The translations under genes were made by a program, and so were the position numbers. Source: Mesorhizobium sp. YM1C-6-2 (GTDB taxonomy: Bacteria > Pseudomonadota > Alphaproteobacteria > Rhizobiales > Rhizobiaceae). From it: a stretch of DNA of 64,000 bases. The stretch covers positions 806,001-870,000 of the forward strand of contig NZ_RCIZ01000001.1 of assembly GCF_003666685.1 (NCBI RefSeq), given 5' to 3'. How positions within the stretch are numbered: the stretch's first letter is position 1; each line of letters starts with the position of its first letter. Of the stretch, positions 18,107 through 25,086 are shown in pieces. The notes under the pieces were generated by a model. That model saw nothing but the letters and a program-made list of their open reading frames with translations. It was not told where the DNA came from and searched no databases.

Positions 18107-18909
18107 ACGGCTCTCCTCGAAACACTGTCCGGGCTGACGACGATCTCCGAGACCGGGACGATGCGGATCCCGTTGGCGGTGAGCGCATCGCGGATCGCAG
18201 TCCCGATCTCGACGGCGCCCGGCGTATCGGAATGAAAGCAGATCGACTCGAAGCCGATGTCGATATCGCCGGCGTCTACGGTGCGAACCTTGCCCTCCAG
18301 GCAGGCGCGGACCACCTTGTCGGCGACCGCCTGGGGATCAAGCGCGCCGACCCGCCGCGCGAACACGATCGATCCGCTGCTGTCGTAGTCGCGGTCGGCG
18401 TAGAATTCCCTGACGACCGGCTGCCCCATCTCGCGCGCCACCCGATAGGTGAGCGAGGACTCCATGCAGAAGACGTAGGAATCCGGCGCCGCGCGGCGCA
18501 TGAAGTCGATGAAGCTGCGCGAGAACTCCTCGTTGCGCGCGATCTCCATGTAGAGCGCGCCGTGCGGCTTCACGTGCTGGAGGTTCACCCCGTGGCGGCG
18601 TGCGAACTCGCGCAGCGCGCCGACCTGGTAGATGAGGTCGTTGAGGATTTCCTCGTTGCTGCCGCTGATCTTGCGGCGGCCGAAACCCTGGAGGTCGCGA
18701 TAGCCGGGATGCGCGCCGACGCCCACTCCGTGCTGCGCTGCAAGCCGGACGGTCTCGTCCATCAGCATGGGGTCGCCGGCATGGAAGCCGGTCGCGATGT
18801 TGGCCGAACTGATGAGCGCCATGATGCTGGCGTCGTCGGCGTCGGCTATGGTCCAGCGACCAAAACCCTCGCCCATATCGCAATTGAGATCGACCGCAGA
18901 CAGCCGCAT
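18103..18909 (-). CDS. pxpA: PxpA / LamB-YcsF family protein
   Basis: A 268-residue protein of the LamB/YcsF family, the A subunit of 5-oxoprolinase (PxpABC). Conserved features: [13 protein letters not shown] at the N-terminus, [17 protein letters not shown] (~41-57), [19 protein letters not shown] (~73-91) and KPHGALYM (~127). The fold is a polysaccharide-deacetylase-like barrel that would carry out the hydrolytic ring opening. ATG 18909 is chosen for the GGAGGA upstream; the open frame extends to 18984. First gene of the 11-gene run and divergent from lysR 288 bases away. Confidence 0.85.
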   Translation of the reverse strand: MRLSAVDLNCDMGEGFGRWTIADADDASIMALISSANIATGFHAGDPMLMDETVRLAAQHGVGVGAHPGYRDLQGFGRRKISGSNEEILNDLIYQVGALREFARRHGVNLQHVKPHGALYMEIARNEEFSRSFIDFMRRAAPDSYVFCMESSLTYRVAREMGQPVVREFYADRDYDSSGSIVFARRVGALDPQAVADKVVRACLEGKVRTVDAGDIDIGFESICFHSDTPGAVEIGTAIRDALTANGIRIVPVSEIVVSPDSVSRRAV

Positions 18910-19013
18910 GACGGCCCTTCCTCCTGCGTTTGCGGCGCCGTGACGCGCCGGTTTCCCCTTGTTGATCGTGACGGTAGCAACCAAAGTCAGGATTGAAAAA
19001 TTCTATTCTTAGA

Positions 19014-19035
19014 TTCTGGATTTCAAAAAATCAGA
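19014..19035. promoter_or_regulatory. Imperfect inverted repeat, possible LysR site 1
   Basis: TCTGGATTT and AAATCAGA face each other across a short A-rich spacer in the AT-rich part of the pxpA/lysR intergenic region (18910-19196). It shares its TCTG/CAGA ends with the perfect repeat at 19170-19184, as expected of paired recognition and activation sites of a LysR regulator. Confidence 0.35.
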
Positions 19036-19169
19036 TACATGCGTAAGCTCTCTCGGCCAGAAGCTTTCCTCGAAAGCCAGGGGATTCCAGAAGAGCTGAA
19101 ATGGGAATGGCGCCCTGGTCAACTCAAGGGTTGGCAAATCATGGAAAAACCAAGGATGATGCGATATCG

Positions 19170-19184
19170 TTCTGAAAATCAGAA
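19170..19184. promoter_or_regulatory. Perfect inverted repeat, possible LysR operator
   Basis: TTCTGA-AAA-TCAGAA, a perfect 6-bp inverted repeat whose inner part fits the LysR T-N11-A pattern (T at 19171, A at 19183). It ends 12 bases before the lysR start codon, a position suited to autorepression, and faces the divergent 11-gene run. Confidence 0.45.
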
Positions 19185-19196
19185 TGAGATGATCGT

Positions 19197-20102
19197 ATGC
19201 CGATAAGCCTCAAGCAGATCAGATATTTCGTCTCCACGGCGGAGAGCGGCCAAGTCTCGCAGGCGGCGGTCGCGCTTTCCATATCGCAGTCGGCGATCAC
19301 CACCGCGATCAAGGAGCTCGAGGCGGACGTGGGGGCGAGGCTGTTCACGCGTTCCCAGCAGGGCATGGAACTCACCGCCGCCGGCAAGGAGTTGCTCTTC
19401 CACGCATATGAGGTGCTGGCCAAGATCGACGAGATGACCGGCATCAGCGTGCCCGGCAGCGATCTGCAGGACACGCTGAGCGTCGCGGCGTCCTACACGG
19501 TGATCGGCTACTACCTGCCGCACCATCTGGAGCGTCTCAGGCGCAATTTCCCCCGGCTCGAGATACAGCTCTTCGAGTTGAACCGCGAGGCGATCGAGGA
19601 AGGCCTGCTGGCCAACCGGTACGACATAGCGGTGATGCTCACCGCCAACACCAACAATCCCGACCTTGCGACCGAGACGCATCTGTCGTCGCGGCGACGG
19701 CTGTGGCTGCCGGCGCGCCACCGGCTGCTCACGCTCGGATCGGTCGGACTGAAGGAAGTCGCGCAGGAACCCTACATCATGCTGACGGTGGACGAAGCGG
19801 CGCATACCTCGCTCAAATATTGGAGCATGACGCCATATCGTCCGTCGGTGCAGTTGCGCACTTCGTCGGTGGAGGCCGTCCGGTCGCTCGTCGCAAACGG
19901 GCAGGGCGTCGCCATCCTGTCCGACATGGTGCATCGGCCGTGGTCGCTCGAGGGCAGGCGCATCGAGACGATTTCGCTGAGCGACCGGATACCGGCCATG
20001 GATGTTGGGCTGGCCTGGAAACGCGGCGCGGCCTTCACCCCGGCCATGCAGGCGTTCCGCGACTATTTCCGCCAGACCTATCATCTTCCGACGGGACGGT
20101 AA
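19197..20102 (+). CDS. LysR family transcriptional regulator
   Basis: A 301-residue LysR regulator. The N-terminal winged helix starts MPISLKQIRYFVSTAESG and carries AAVALSISQSAITTAIKELE (recognition helix, ~24-43), followed by the linker helix and an effector domain of type 2 periplasmic fold. It is divergent from the pxpA-to-molybdenum-hydroxylase run, the usual position of a LysR activator of its neighbour operon, with its effector probably the imported substrate or a product. It could instead control the convergent MttB gene 45 bases downstream. Confidence 0.88.
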   Translation: MPISLKQIRYFVSTAESGQVSQAAVALSISQSAITTAIKELEADVGARLFTRSQQGMELTAAGKELLFHAYEVLAKIDEMTGISVPGSDLQDTLSVAASYTVIGYYLPHHLERLRRNFPRLEIQLFELNREAIEEGLLANRYDIAVMLTANTNNPDLATETHLSSRRRLWLPARHRLLTLGSVGLKEVAQEPYIMLTVDEAAHTSLKYWSMTPYRPSVQLRTSSVEAVRSLVANGQGVAILSDMVHRPWSLEGRRIETISLSDRIPAMDVGLAWKRGAAFTPAMQAFRDYFRQTYHLPTGR

Positions 20103-20147
20103 TACGTCCGCAGCGTCGTCGCGCCGCGAACGCCGGGGATATCGCCG

Positions 20148-21764
20148 TCAGCTCGGCTTCGGTCCCGTCATTCCGCTGCGGGGCAGCTTGACGAGCTCGC
20201 CGAAGCGGGCGCGCAGGCTGTCGTCGACCGATCTCGGTATGTGGCGGGGGAAGCGCTCGGCGAGGATGCGCTTCTTCTCCGCGATGGCGCGGCCGAGGAT
20301 GTCGGGCTTGCCCTTCTCGTTCCATTCCTTGGGCGAGAAGCGGTCGCCGACCGCGGGATAGAAATATTCGGTCTGCATGAGCCGCAGCGTCTGCTCGTTG
20401 CCGAGATAGTGGCCGGGGCCGTTCAGGCAGACTTCGGCGATCGTGTCGATCGACAGCGCGGCGTCGCTCACCTCAATGCCGCGCACGCAGCGCTGGCACA
20501 TGCCCAGCATGTCGTTGTCGATGATCAGGCTTTCGAGGCAGAAGCCGAGCAGCGAGGCGTGCATGCCGGCAGATTCGTAGACGAGGTTGAGGCCCGACAG
20601 GCCGGCCATCACGTTGGTGATGCCCTTTTCGAAACCGGACTGGATGTCGGGGAGCTTCGAATCGGCCATGCCGGCCGCCGAGCCGCCCGGCAGGTCATAG
20701 AACTGCGCCATCTGCGCGCAGGCCGACGACAGCAGCGCCTGTTCGGCCGAGCCGCCCGACATGGCGCCGGTCCTGAGATCCGAGACGAAGGGCCAAGTGC
20801 CGAAGATCGCGGGATGGCCGGGTTTTATGGCGTTGACGTAGATCAGGCCGACAAGCACTTCCGCCACCGCCTGCACCACCGCGCCGGCGATTGCCGCAGG
20901 CGCCGTCGCGCCGGCCTGGCCGGCCGACAGAAGCAGGATCGGGATGCCGCCCTCGACGCAGGCCTCGAGCACGCCGCAGGCATCCTCGGCGAACTTCATC
21001 GGCGGCACGACGAAGCAGTTGGAGTTGGAGATGAAGGGCCGTGCCCGGAAATTCTCCTCGCCGCCGGCGATGGCGTAGAGCATCTCCAGCGCCGGCGCGA
21101 CGTTTTCGCGGACGGTGAAGGACGTGCCGACATGCTTCGACGTGCCCATCACGCAGGCGTAGAGCGTGTTGAAGTCCATATCAAGCGGGTCGGGAATGTC
21201 GCGCGGCACCATCGGCCGCTGGAAGAAGTGGATGTTGTCGAGGCCGTCGACGATGCGGGCGGCATCATAGATGTCCTGCAGCAGGGACTCGCGGTATTCG
21301 CGTTTCTCGACGTCGACGAGATGGACCGCGGCGCCCGCCGTGCCATAATGCACGCGCTTGCCCTGGATCAACATATCGTGTTTCGGATCCTGGCCATGCA
21401 GGGTGAAGTTGCGCGCCGCCCGCTTGATCGTGTCCTCGACCAGTCCGCGCGGGAAACGCAGGCGGCCGTCTGCCCCAAGCGTCGCGCCGACCCGCGTCAG
21501 CGCCTCGATGCAGGACGGGATGGCGTTGGCGAAGCCGACGGTTTCGAGCAGCGTCAGCACCGCCTCGTGGATGCGGCCGAGGTCGGATTCAGCGAGCGCC
21601 TTGTAGCTGCCGCCTTCAAGGCCGGCGCGGATGGGGCGGATGTCGTCGGCCAGCGGCGCCGATCGGAGCGCGCGTCGCGCCTCGCGTCCGCCTGACCGTC
21701 GCGGGCCGCGCTCGGCCGTTGCTTCCTGCTTCCCGGATTCCTGCTTTTCCAATGCGACCGACAT
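20148..21764 (-). CDS. MttB-family (trimethylamine methyltransferase-like) protein without pyrrolysine
   Basis: A 538-residue member of the MttB superfamily. True trimethylamine methyltransferases of methanogens contain an in-frame amber codon read as pyrrolysine; here the frame is continuous with no internal TAG, so it belongs to the non-pyrrolysine subgroup, some members of which demethylate glycine betaine, proline betaine, carnitine or related quaternary amines onto a corrinoid protein. Typical sections include LLETVGFANAIPSCIEAL (~82-99) and AGMHASLLGFCLESLIIDND (~399-418). Neither a corrinoid protein nor a methyltetrahydrofolate methyltransferase is adjacent. Convergent with lysR. Substrate unknown. 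Confidence 0.82.
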   Translation of the reverse strand: MSVALEKQESGKQEATAERGPRRSGGREARRALRSAPLADDIRPIRAGLEGGSYKALAESDLGRIHEAVLTLLETVGFANAIPSCIEALTRVGATLGADGRLRFPRGLVEDTIKRAARNFTLHGQDPKHDMLIQGKRVHYGTAGAAVHLVDVEKREYRESLLQDIYDAARIVDGLDNIHFFQRPMVPRDIPDPLDMDFNTLYACVMGTSKHVGTSFTVRENVAPALEMLYAIAGGEENFRARPFISNSNCFVVPPMKFAEDACGVLEACVEGGIPILLLSAGQAGATAPAAIAGAVVQAVAEVLVGLIYVNAIKPGHPAIFGTWPFVSDLRTGAMSGGSAEQALLSSACAQMAQFYDLPGGSAAGMADSKLPDIQSGFEKGITNVMAGLSGLNLVYESAGMHASLLGFCLESLIIDNDMLGMCQRCVRGIEVSDAALSIDTIAEVCLNGPGHYLGNEQTLRLMQTEYFYPAVGDRFSPKEWNEKGKPDILGRAIAEKKRILAERFPRHIPRSVDDSLRARFGELVKLPRSGMTGPKPS

Positions 21765-21895
21765 CCGAATTCCCCGTTGCCGACCCTGGCGCGCTCTGTT
21801 GGTCCAGAGCTTGGCGCTTGATGATCTCGCTTCTCGGGCGACTATGCAACGGCCGTGGACGGCACCTAGGGCCAGCGGATTCCGGCGGATATGCC

Positions 21896-21923
21896 AGGAA
21901 GGCCGCCCGCAGACGGCCTTCCT
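21896..21923. terminator. Strong hairpin downstream of the mocR-tail relic
   Basis: Perfect 10-bp stem (AGGAAGGCCG / CGGCCTTCCT) with an 8-base loop in the region between mttB and dmeR (21765-22098, 334 bases without an intact gene). On the minus strand it lies 19 bases after the stop codon of the decayed mocR-like tail at 21943-22005, where a terminator of that former gene would be expected. There is no T-run on either strand. Confidence 0.45.
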
Positions 21924-21942
21924 TAAGGGAATTTCGCATGGT

Positions 21943-22005
21943 TCAGGCCATCGCAGGACGGCGTCCGATGGCCGTTCAGAGCTTGCGGATTCCCGGTTCG
22001 GTATG
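21943..22005 (-). pseudogene. Decayed copy of the 3' end of a MocR-type gene
   Basis: On the minus strand these 63 bases translate as HTEPGIRKL, stop, TAIGRRPAMA, stop. The intact mocR gene ends HIEPGIREL-ATAAGRRPAAA, stop, at 23395-23333. The two aligned blocks are equally long without gaps, and 15 of 20 residues agree; a 60-base ungapped nucleotide comparison (21951-22010 against 23341-23400) gives 45 identities by hand count. The in-frame stop (GCG to TGA) shows that the copy is dead. The two copies are direct repeats that flank the dmeRF pair. Confidence 0.7.
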
Positions 22006-22076
22006 CCGTGGGGACGGGAAGGGAACCTGGCCGGACGAAACGCCGACTTGCCGAAAGACGCTGGACGAGAATGCCT

Positions 22077-22097
22077 GGATAGGGTACCCCCCTATCC
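22077..22097. promoter_or_regulatory. Perfect palindrome, probable DmeR operator
   Basis: GGATAGGG-TACCC-CCCTATCC: a perfect 8-bp inverted repeat around a C-rich centre, the style of G/C-tract operators bound by the RcnR/CsoR/FrmR family. It ends one base before the dmeR ATG at 22099, so it takes the place where a ribosome-binding site would be; the transcript may be leaderless or have a very short leader, and the repressor would cover the start region. Confidence 0.65.
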
Positions 22098-22098
22098 T

Positions 22099-22371
22099 AT
22101 GAGCCACACCACGCGCAAAAAGCGAAGCCTGCTTGCCAGGGTTCGTCGACTGAAGGGACAGATGGAGGCGATCGAGCGCGCGCTCGAGGCGGAGGCCGAA
22201 TGCGCCGAGATCCTGAACCAGGTTGCTTCGGTGCGCGGCGCCATATCGGGGCTGACCGCAGAGCTCATCGAGGACCACCTGCGGGAGCATGTGCTGGAGG
22301 CGACGGAAGACGCGGCCCGCGCCAAGGGTGCTGCCGAACTCATGAATGTAGTGAGGACCTATCTGAAATGA
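22099..22371 (+). CDS. dmeR: Ni/Co-responsive repressor DmeR (RcnR/CsoR/FrmR family)
   Basis: A 90-residue all-helical metal-sensing repressor. Residues His3, Cys35, His60 and His64 are all present, matching the ligand set of the E. coli nickel/cobalt sensor RcnR rather than the Cys-rich copper set of CsoR. It starts MSHTTRKKRSLLARVRRLKG and shares ATGA with the next gene, the CDF exporter, as in the dmeRF operons described in Rhizobium leguminosarum and Agrobacterium. It would repress the pair through the palindrome just upstream and release it on binding Ni(II) or Co(II). The longer open frame upstream to 21631 is not used. Confidence 0.88.
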   Translation: MSHTTRKKRSLLARVRRLKGQMEAIERALEAEAECAEILNQVASVRGAISGLTAELIEDHLREHVLEATEDAARAKGAAELMNVVRTYLK

Positions 22372-23336
22372 CCTCGACGCATGTGCAGCAAGGCGGCCAT
22401 GACCACGTCTTTCTCGGTGACGATCACGACCGCAACGAACACAGGACATGGCTCGTCATTGCGCTGACCGCCACGATGATGGTGGCCGAGATCGCGGCCG
22501 GAACCATATTCGGCTCGATGGCCCTGGTGGCGGACGGCTGGCACATGTCGACCCACGCGGCCGCGATGCTGATCGCCGTTCTCGCTTATGGCTTTGCGCG
22601 CAGGAACGCGCACAATCCGCGCTTCACCTTCGGCACCGGCAAGGTCGGCGACCTCGCTGCGTTCGCCAGCGCGATCGTGCTGGCGCTGGTCGCGGTCATG
22701 ATCGCCTGGGAAAGCGTCCTCCGTCTGCGGACGCCCCTGCCGATCAACGTGACGCAGGCGATGGCCGTTGCGGTGCTGGGGCTGGCCGTCAACCTGATAA
22801 GCGCATGGCTCCTGCGCGGCGACCACCACCATCATCATGGTCACGACCACGGACATCATCATGACCATGAAGGGCATGATCACGACCATCACGCTTCCGG
22901 TCATCGTGCGCGCGACAACAATTTGCACGCCGCCTACATGCACGTTCTGGCGGACGCGCTGACCTCAGTGCTGGCGATCGTCGCCCTGCTGGCCGCCGGC
23001 CTGTATGGCTGGGTGTGGCTCGATCCCGCGATGGGGATCGTCGGCGCGCTGGTGATCGCGCGCTGGTCCTGGGGGCTGATCCGCGACGCCGGCGGCGTGC
23101 TTCTGGACTACGGCGCTTCCGACGCCGAACTTTCCCGCGAGATCCGGGAGGCGGTGGAGACGTCCACCGAACGCATCACCGACCTGCACGTCTGGCAGCT
23201 CGGCCCCGGACATCACGGCGCGATCATCGCGCTCGCCTCGTCGGAGCCGCAGGCGCCCTCCCACTATCGCGAAAAGCTTGCCGCCATCCACGAGCTGTCG
23301 CACGTGACCGTCGAGGTGGAGCCCCTCCGCGCCTAG
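22368..23336 (+). CDS. dmeF: Cation diffusion facilitator DmeF (Co/Ni efflux)
   Basis: A 322-residue CDF exporter with six membrane segments. It has a His-rich N-terminus, a transport-site segment LVADGWHMSTHAA in the second membrane helix (Asp56, His59, His63), a histidine-rich loop at about residues 153-179 with alternating His/Asp/Gly, and HVLADALTS in the fifth helix. The HxxxH arrangement in helix 2 and the long His loop fit DmeF-type cobalt/nickel exporters better than zinc CDFs. Translation is coupled to dmeR by an ATGA overlap. The 3' end overlaps the convergent mocR gene by 4 bases. Confidence 0.88.
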   Translation: MTSTHVQQGGHDHVFLGDDHDRNEHRTWLVIALTATMMVAEIAAGTIFGSMALVADGWHMSTHAAAMLIAVLAYGFARRNAHNPRFTFGTGKVGDLAAFASAIVLALVAVMIAWESVLRLRTPLPINVTQAMAVAVLGLAVNLISAWLLRGDHHHHHGHDHGHHHDHEGHDHDHHASGHRARDNNLHAAYMHVLADALTSVLAIVALLAAGLYGWVWLDPAMGIVGALVIARWSWGLIRDAGGVLLDYGASDAELSREIREAVETSTERITDLHVWQLGPGHHGAIIALASSEPQAPSHYREKLAAIHELSHVTVEVEPLRA

Positions 23337-24826
23337 GCTGCCGCGGGACGGCGTCCTGCGGCGGTCGCGAGCTCGCGGATTCCCGGCTCGATATGCTGCA
23401 GCGCGATGGACGAGATGCCGAGCCGCATGAAGCGCGCCGGCTTGTCTGCGCGGTCGAAGAAGCGGTCGCCGGGCTCGATGATGACGCTGCGAGCCGCCGC
23501 CTGCGCGGCGAGGTCGCGCGCATCGGTGCCGCGAGGGCCTTCGAGCCAGAGCGAGGTGCCGCCGGCCGAATCCGTGGCGCGCCAGTCGGGCAGGAAGGCC
23601 GAGATCGCCTGCACCAGCCGCTTGCGCCGCTCGTCGAAGGCCGACGACAGCCGCCGCACCAGCGCCTCGTGGTGGCCGAGCGACAGGAACAGCGCGACGG
23701 CGCGCTGGTTGTTGGCCGGCGGGTGGCGCAGCATGAAGCGGCGCAGCGCGCGAAGCTCCGCGATCAGCCCGGCGGAGGCGACGATGTAGCCAAGCCGCAG
23801 GCCCGGCGCCAAAGTCTTCGACATCGAGCCGACATAGATGACGCGGCCCGAGCGGTCGATGCTCTTCAGCGCCTGCTGCGGCGCCTCGTCGAGCAGCTGG
23901 CTGTCATAGCCGTCCTCGATGATGATCTGGTTGTTGCGGGCGGCGCGGGCGAGCAGGTCCTGGCGGCGCTCGTTGGAAAGCGGCACCATGGTCGGGCAAT
24001 GGTGACTGGGCGTCACGAAGACGAAGTCCGCGTCGCTGGCGATGGAGGAGGTGACGATGCCCTCTCCGTCGACCGGCGTCGGCAGCGCGTCGGCGCCGGC
24101 GAGCCTGAAGATCGAGCGCGCATCGGGATAGCCCGGATCCTCCATCGCGACCTTGGTGCCCTTGCTCATCAGCAGCGTGGCGAGCATGTAGAGCGCGTTC
24201 TGGGCGCCGAGCGTCACGATGATCTCGTCGGGATTGGCGAAGATGCCGCGCCGCGGCAGCAGCCGCGCCTGGATCTGCTCGATCAGCAGCGGATCGTCGC
24301 GATCCACCATGTCGGCCGCCCAGTTGCGGATCTCGAGCACGGCGAGCGCCATGCGGTTGCACTCGCGCCATTCGGCGGTCGGGAACAGAGCCGGGTCGAA
24401 CTGGCCGTAGACGAACGGATAGGACGACTTGATCCAGTTGCCGTGCTTGGCCGGCGGCGGCATCTCGCTAGCCGCGATCTTGCGGCGCGCCTTCCAGTCG
24501 ATGTCGTTGGAATTGTCATTGGCCTTCTGGGCAGGCCTTGCCGGCGTGGCGAGCACTTCCGGGTTGACGAAGTGGCCGCGCCGCTCGCGGGCGACGAGGA
24601 AACCCTGGTCCACCAACTGCTGGAAGGCGAGCACGACGGTGCCGCGGGCGACGCCAAGCTTTTCAGCGAGGATGCGGCAGGAGGGCAGCGGCATTGAGGC
24701 GGCGATCTGGCGGTCGAGGATCGCGGCGACGATCGCCTGACGAATCTGCGCCTGAAGTGTCTGCCCGGATTCCGCCGAGATGCGGAACAGCCCGGACCAT
24801 ATCGCTGCGTCGTTTCGCTGTGGCAT
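23333..24826 (-). CDS. MocR-type regulator (GntR wHTH fused to aminotransferase domain)
   Basis: A 497-residue MocR/PdxR-type transcription factor. Residues ~20-85 form a GntR winged helix (LPSCRILAEKLGVARGTVV); the rest is a fold-type I aminotransferase domain with the PLP lysine at about 337 in GSMSKTLAPGLRLGYI. Such proteins bind PLP and often regulate PLP, GABA or amino-compound genes divergent from them; here pgi is divergent, and a regulatory link to pgi would be unusual. The last four bases overlap the convergent dmeF gene, and a decayed duplicate of its last 20 codons lies on the other side of dmeRF. Confidence 0.87.
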   Translation of the reverse strand: MPQRNDAAIWSGLFRISAESGQTLQAQIRQAIVAAILDRQIAASMPLPSCRILAEKLGVARGTVVLAFQQLVDQGFLVARERRGHFVNPEVLATPARPAQKANDNSNDIDWKARRKIAASEMPPPAKHGNWIKSSYPFVYGQFDPALFPTAEWRECNRMALAVLEIRNWAADMVDRDDPLLIEQIQARLLPRRGIFANPDEIIVTLGAQNALYMLATLLMSKGTKVAMEDPGYPDARSIFRLAGADALPTPVDGEGIVTSSIASDADFVFVTPSHHCPTMVPLSNERRQDLLARAARNNQIIIEDGYDSQLLDEAPQQALKSIDRSGRVIYVGSMSKTLAPGLRLGYIVASAGLIAELRALRRFMLRHPPANNQRAVALFLSLGHHEALVRRLSSAFDERRKRLVQAISAFLPDWRATDSAGGTSLWLEGPRGTDARDLAAQAAARSVIIEPGDRFFDRADKPARFMRLGISSIALQHIEPGIRELATAAGRRPAAA

Positions 24827-25086
24827 GGTGTGCTCCTTGCCTAACGCTCCCAGGAATTGGCCCCAGTGATTAGTAGTCGTGGTCCAAACGGTTGCGCCAA
24901 TGAATTTTTCTAATCGTTACGATTTATGCCAGTGATGCATCCCTCTCTGGCACAGACAAAGTGCCACATGGGATATCGGGACCGCCGCATCCTCGCCGGC
25001 GGCCTCGGCAAGGCTGGAGCTCGCCTTTCGCAGTTGCGAAAAGCTCTGCTATGGTGGCGTCGGGCGAAAATCTCGAGGAGTTTCCA
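24827..25086. other. Divergent intergenic region mocR / pgi
   Basis: 260 bases, with an AT-rich centre (about 24900-24930). TGGCC and TGGTCC words near 24857-24890 may be parts of a MocR site, but I see no clear symmetric operator. GAGGAG at 25075-25080 is the ribosome-binding site for pgi. Confidence 0.3.

Noticed and set aside
16485-18188. A 567-residue extended biotin carboxylase
   Set aside because: The extra N-terminal part is the overlapping biotinyl-carrier region read in another frame; the canonical start is at 17867.
21946-21973. Hairpin GGCCATCG / CGATGGCC as a separate regulatory element
   Set aside because: It lies wholly inside the decayed mocR tail, and the aligned intact copy shares much of the sequence, so it is a by-product of that coding relic.
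21765-22098. A riboswitch (corrinoid, glycine or SAM type) before mttB
   Set aside because: The two stable hairpins there are accounted for by the mocR-tail relic and its probable terminator; no conserved riboswitch core words were found.
22806-22905. A short tandem DNA repeat in dmeF
   Set aside because: The repeated CAT/CAC/GAC codons encode the metal-binding histidine-rich loop usual for DmeF, not a mobile or regulatory repeat.
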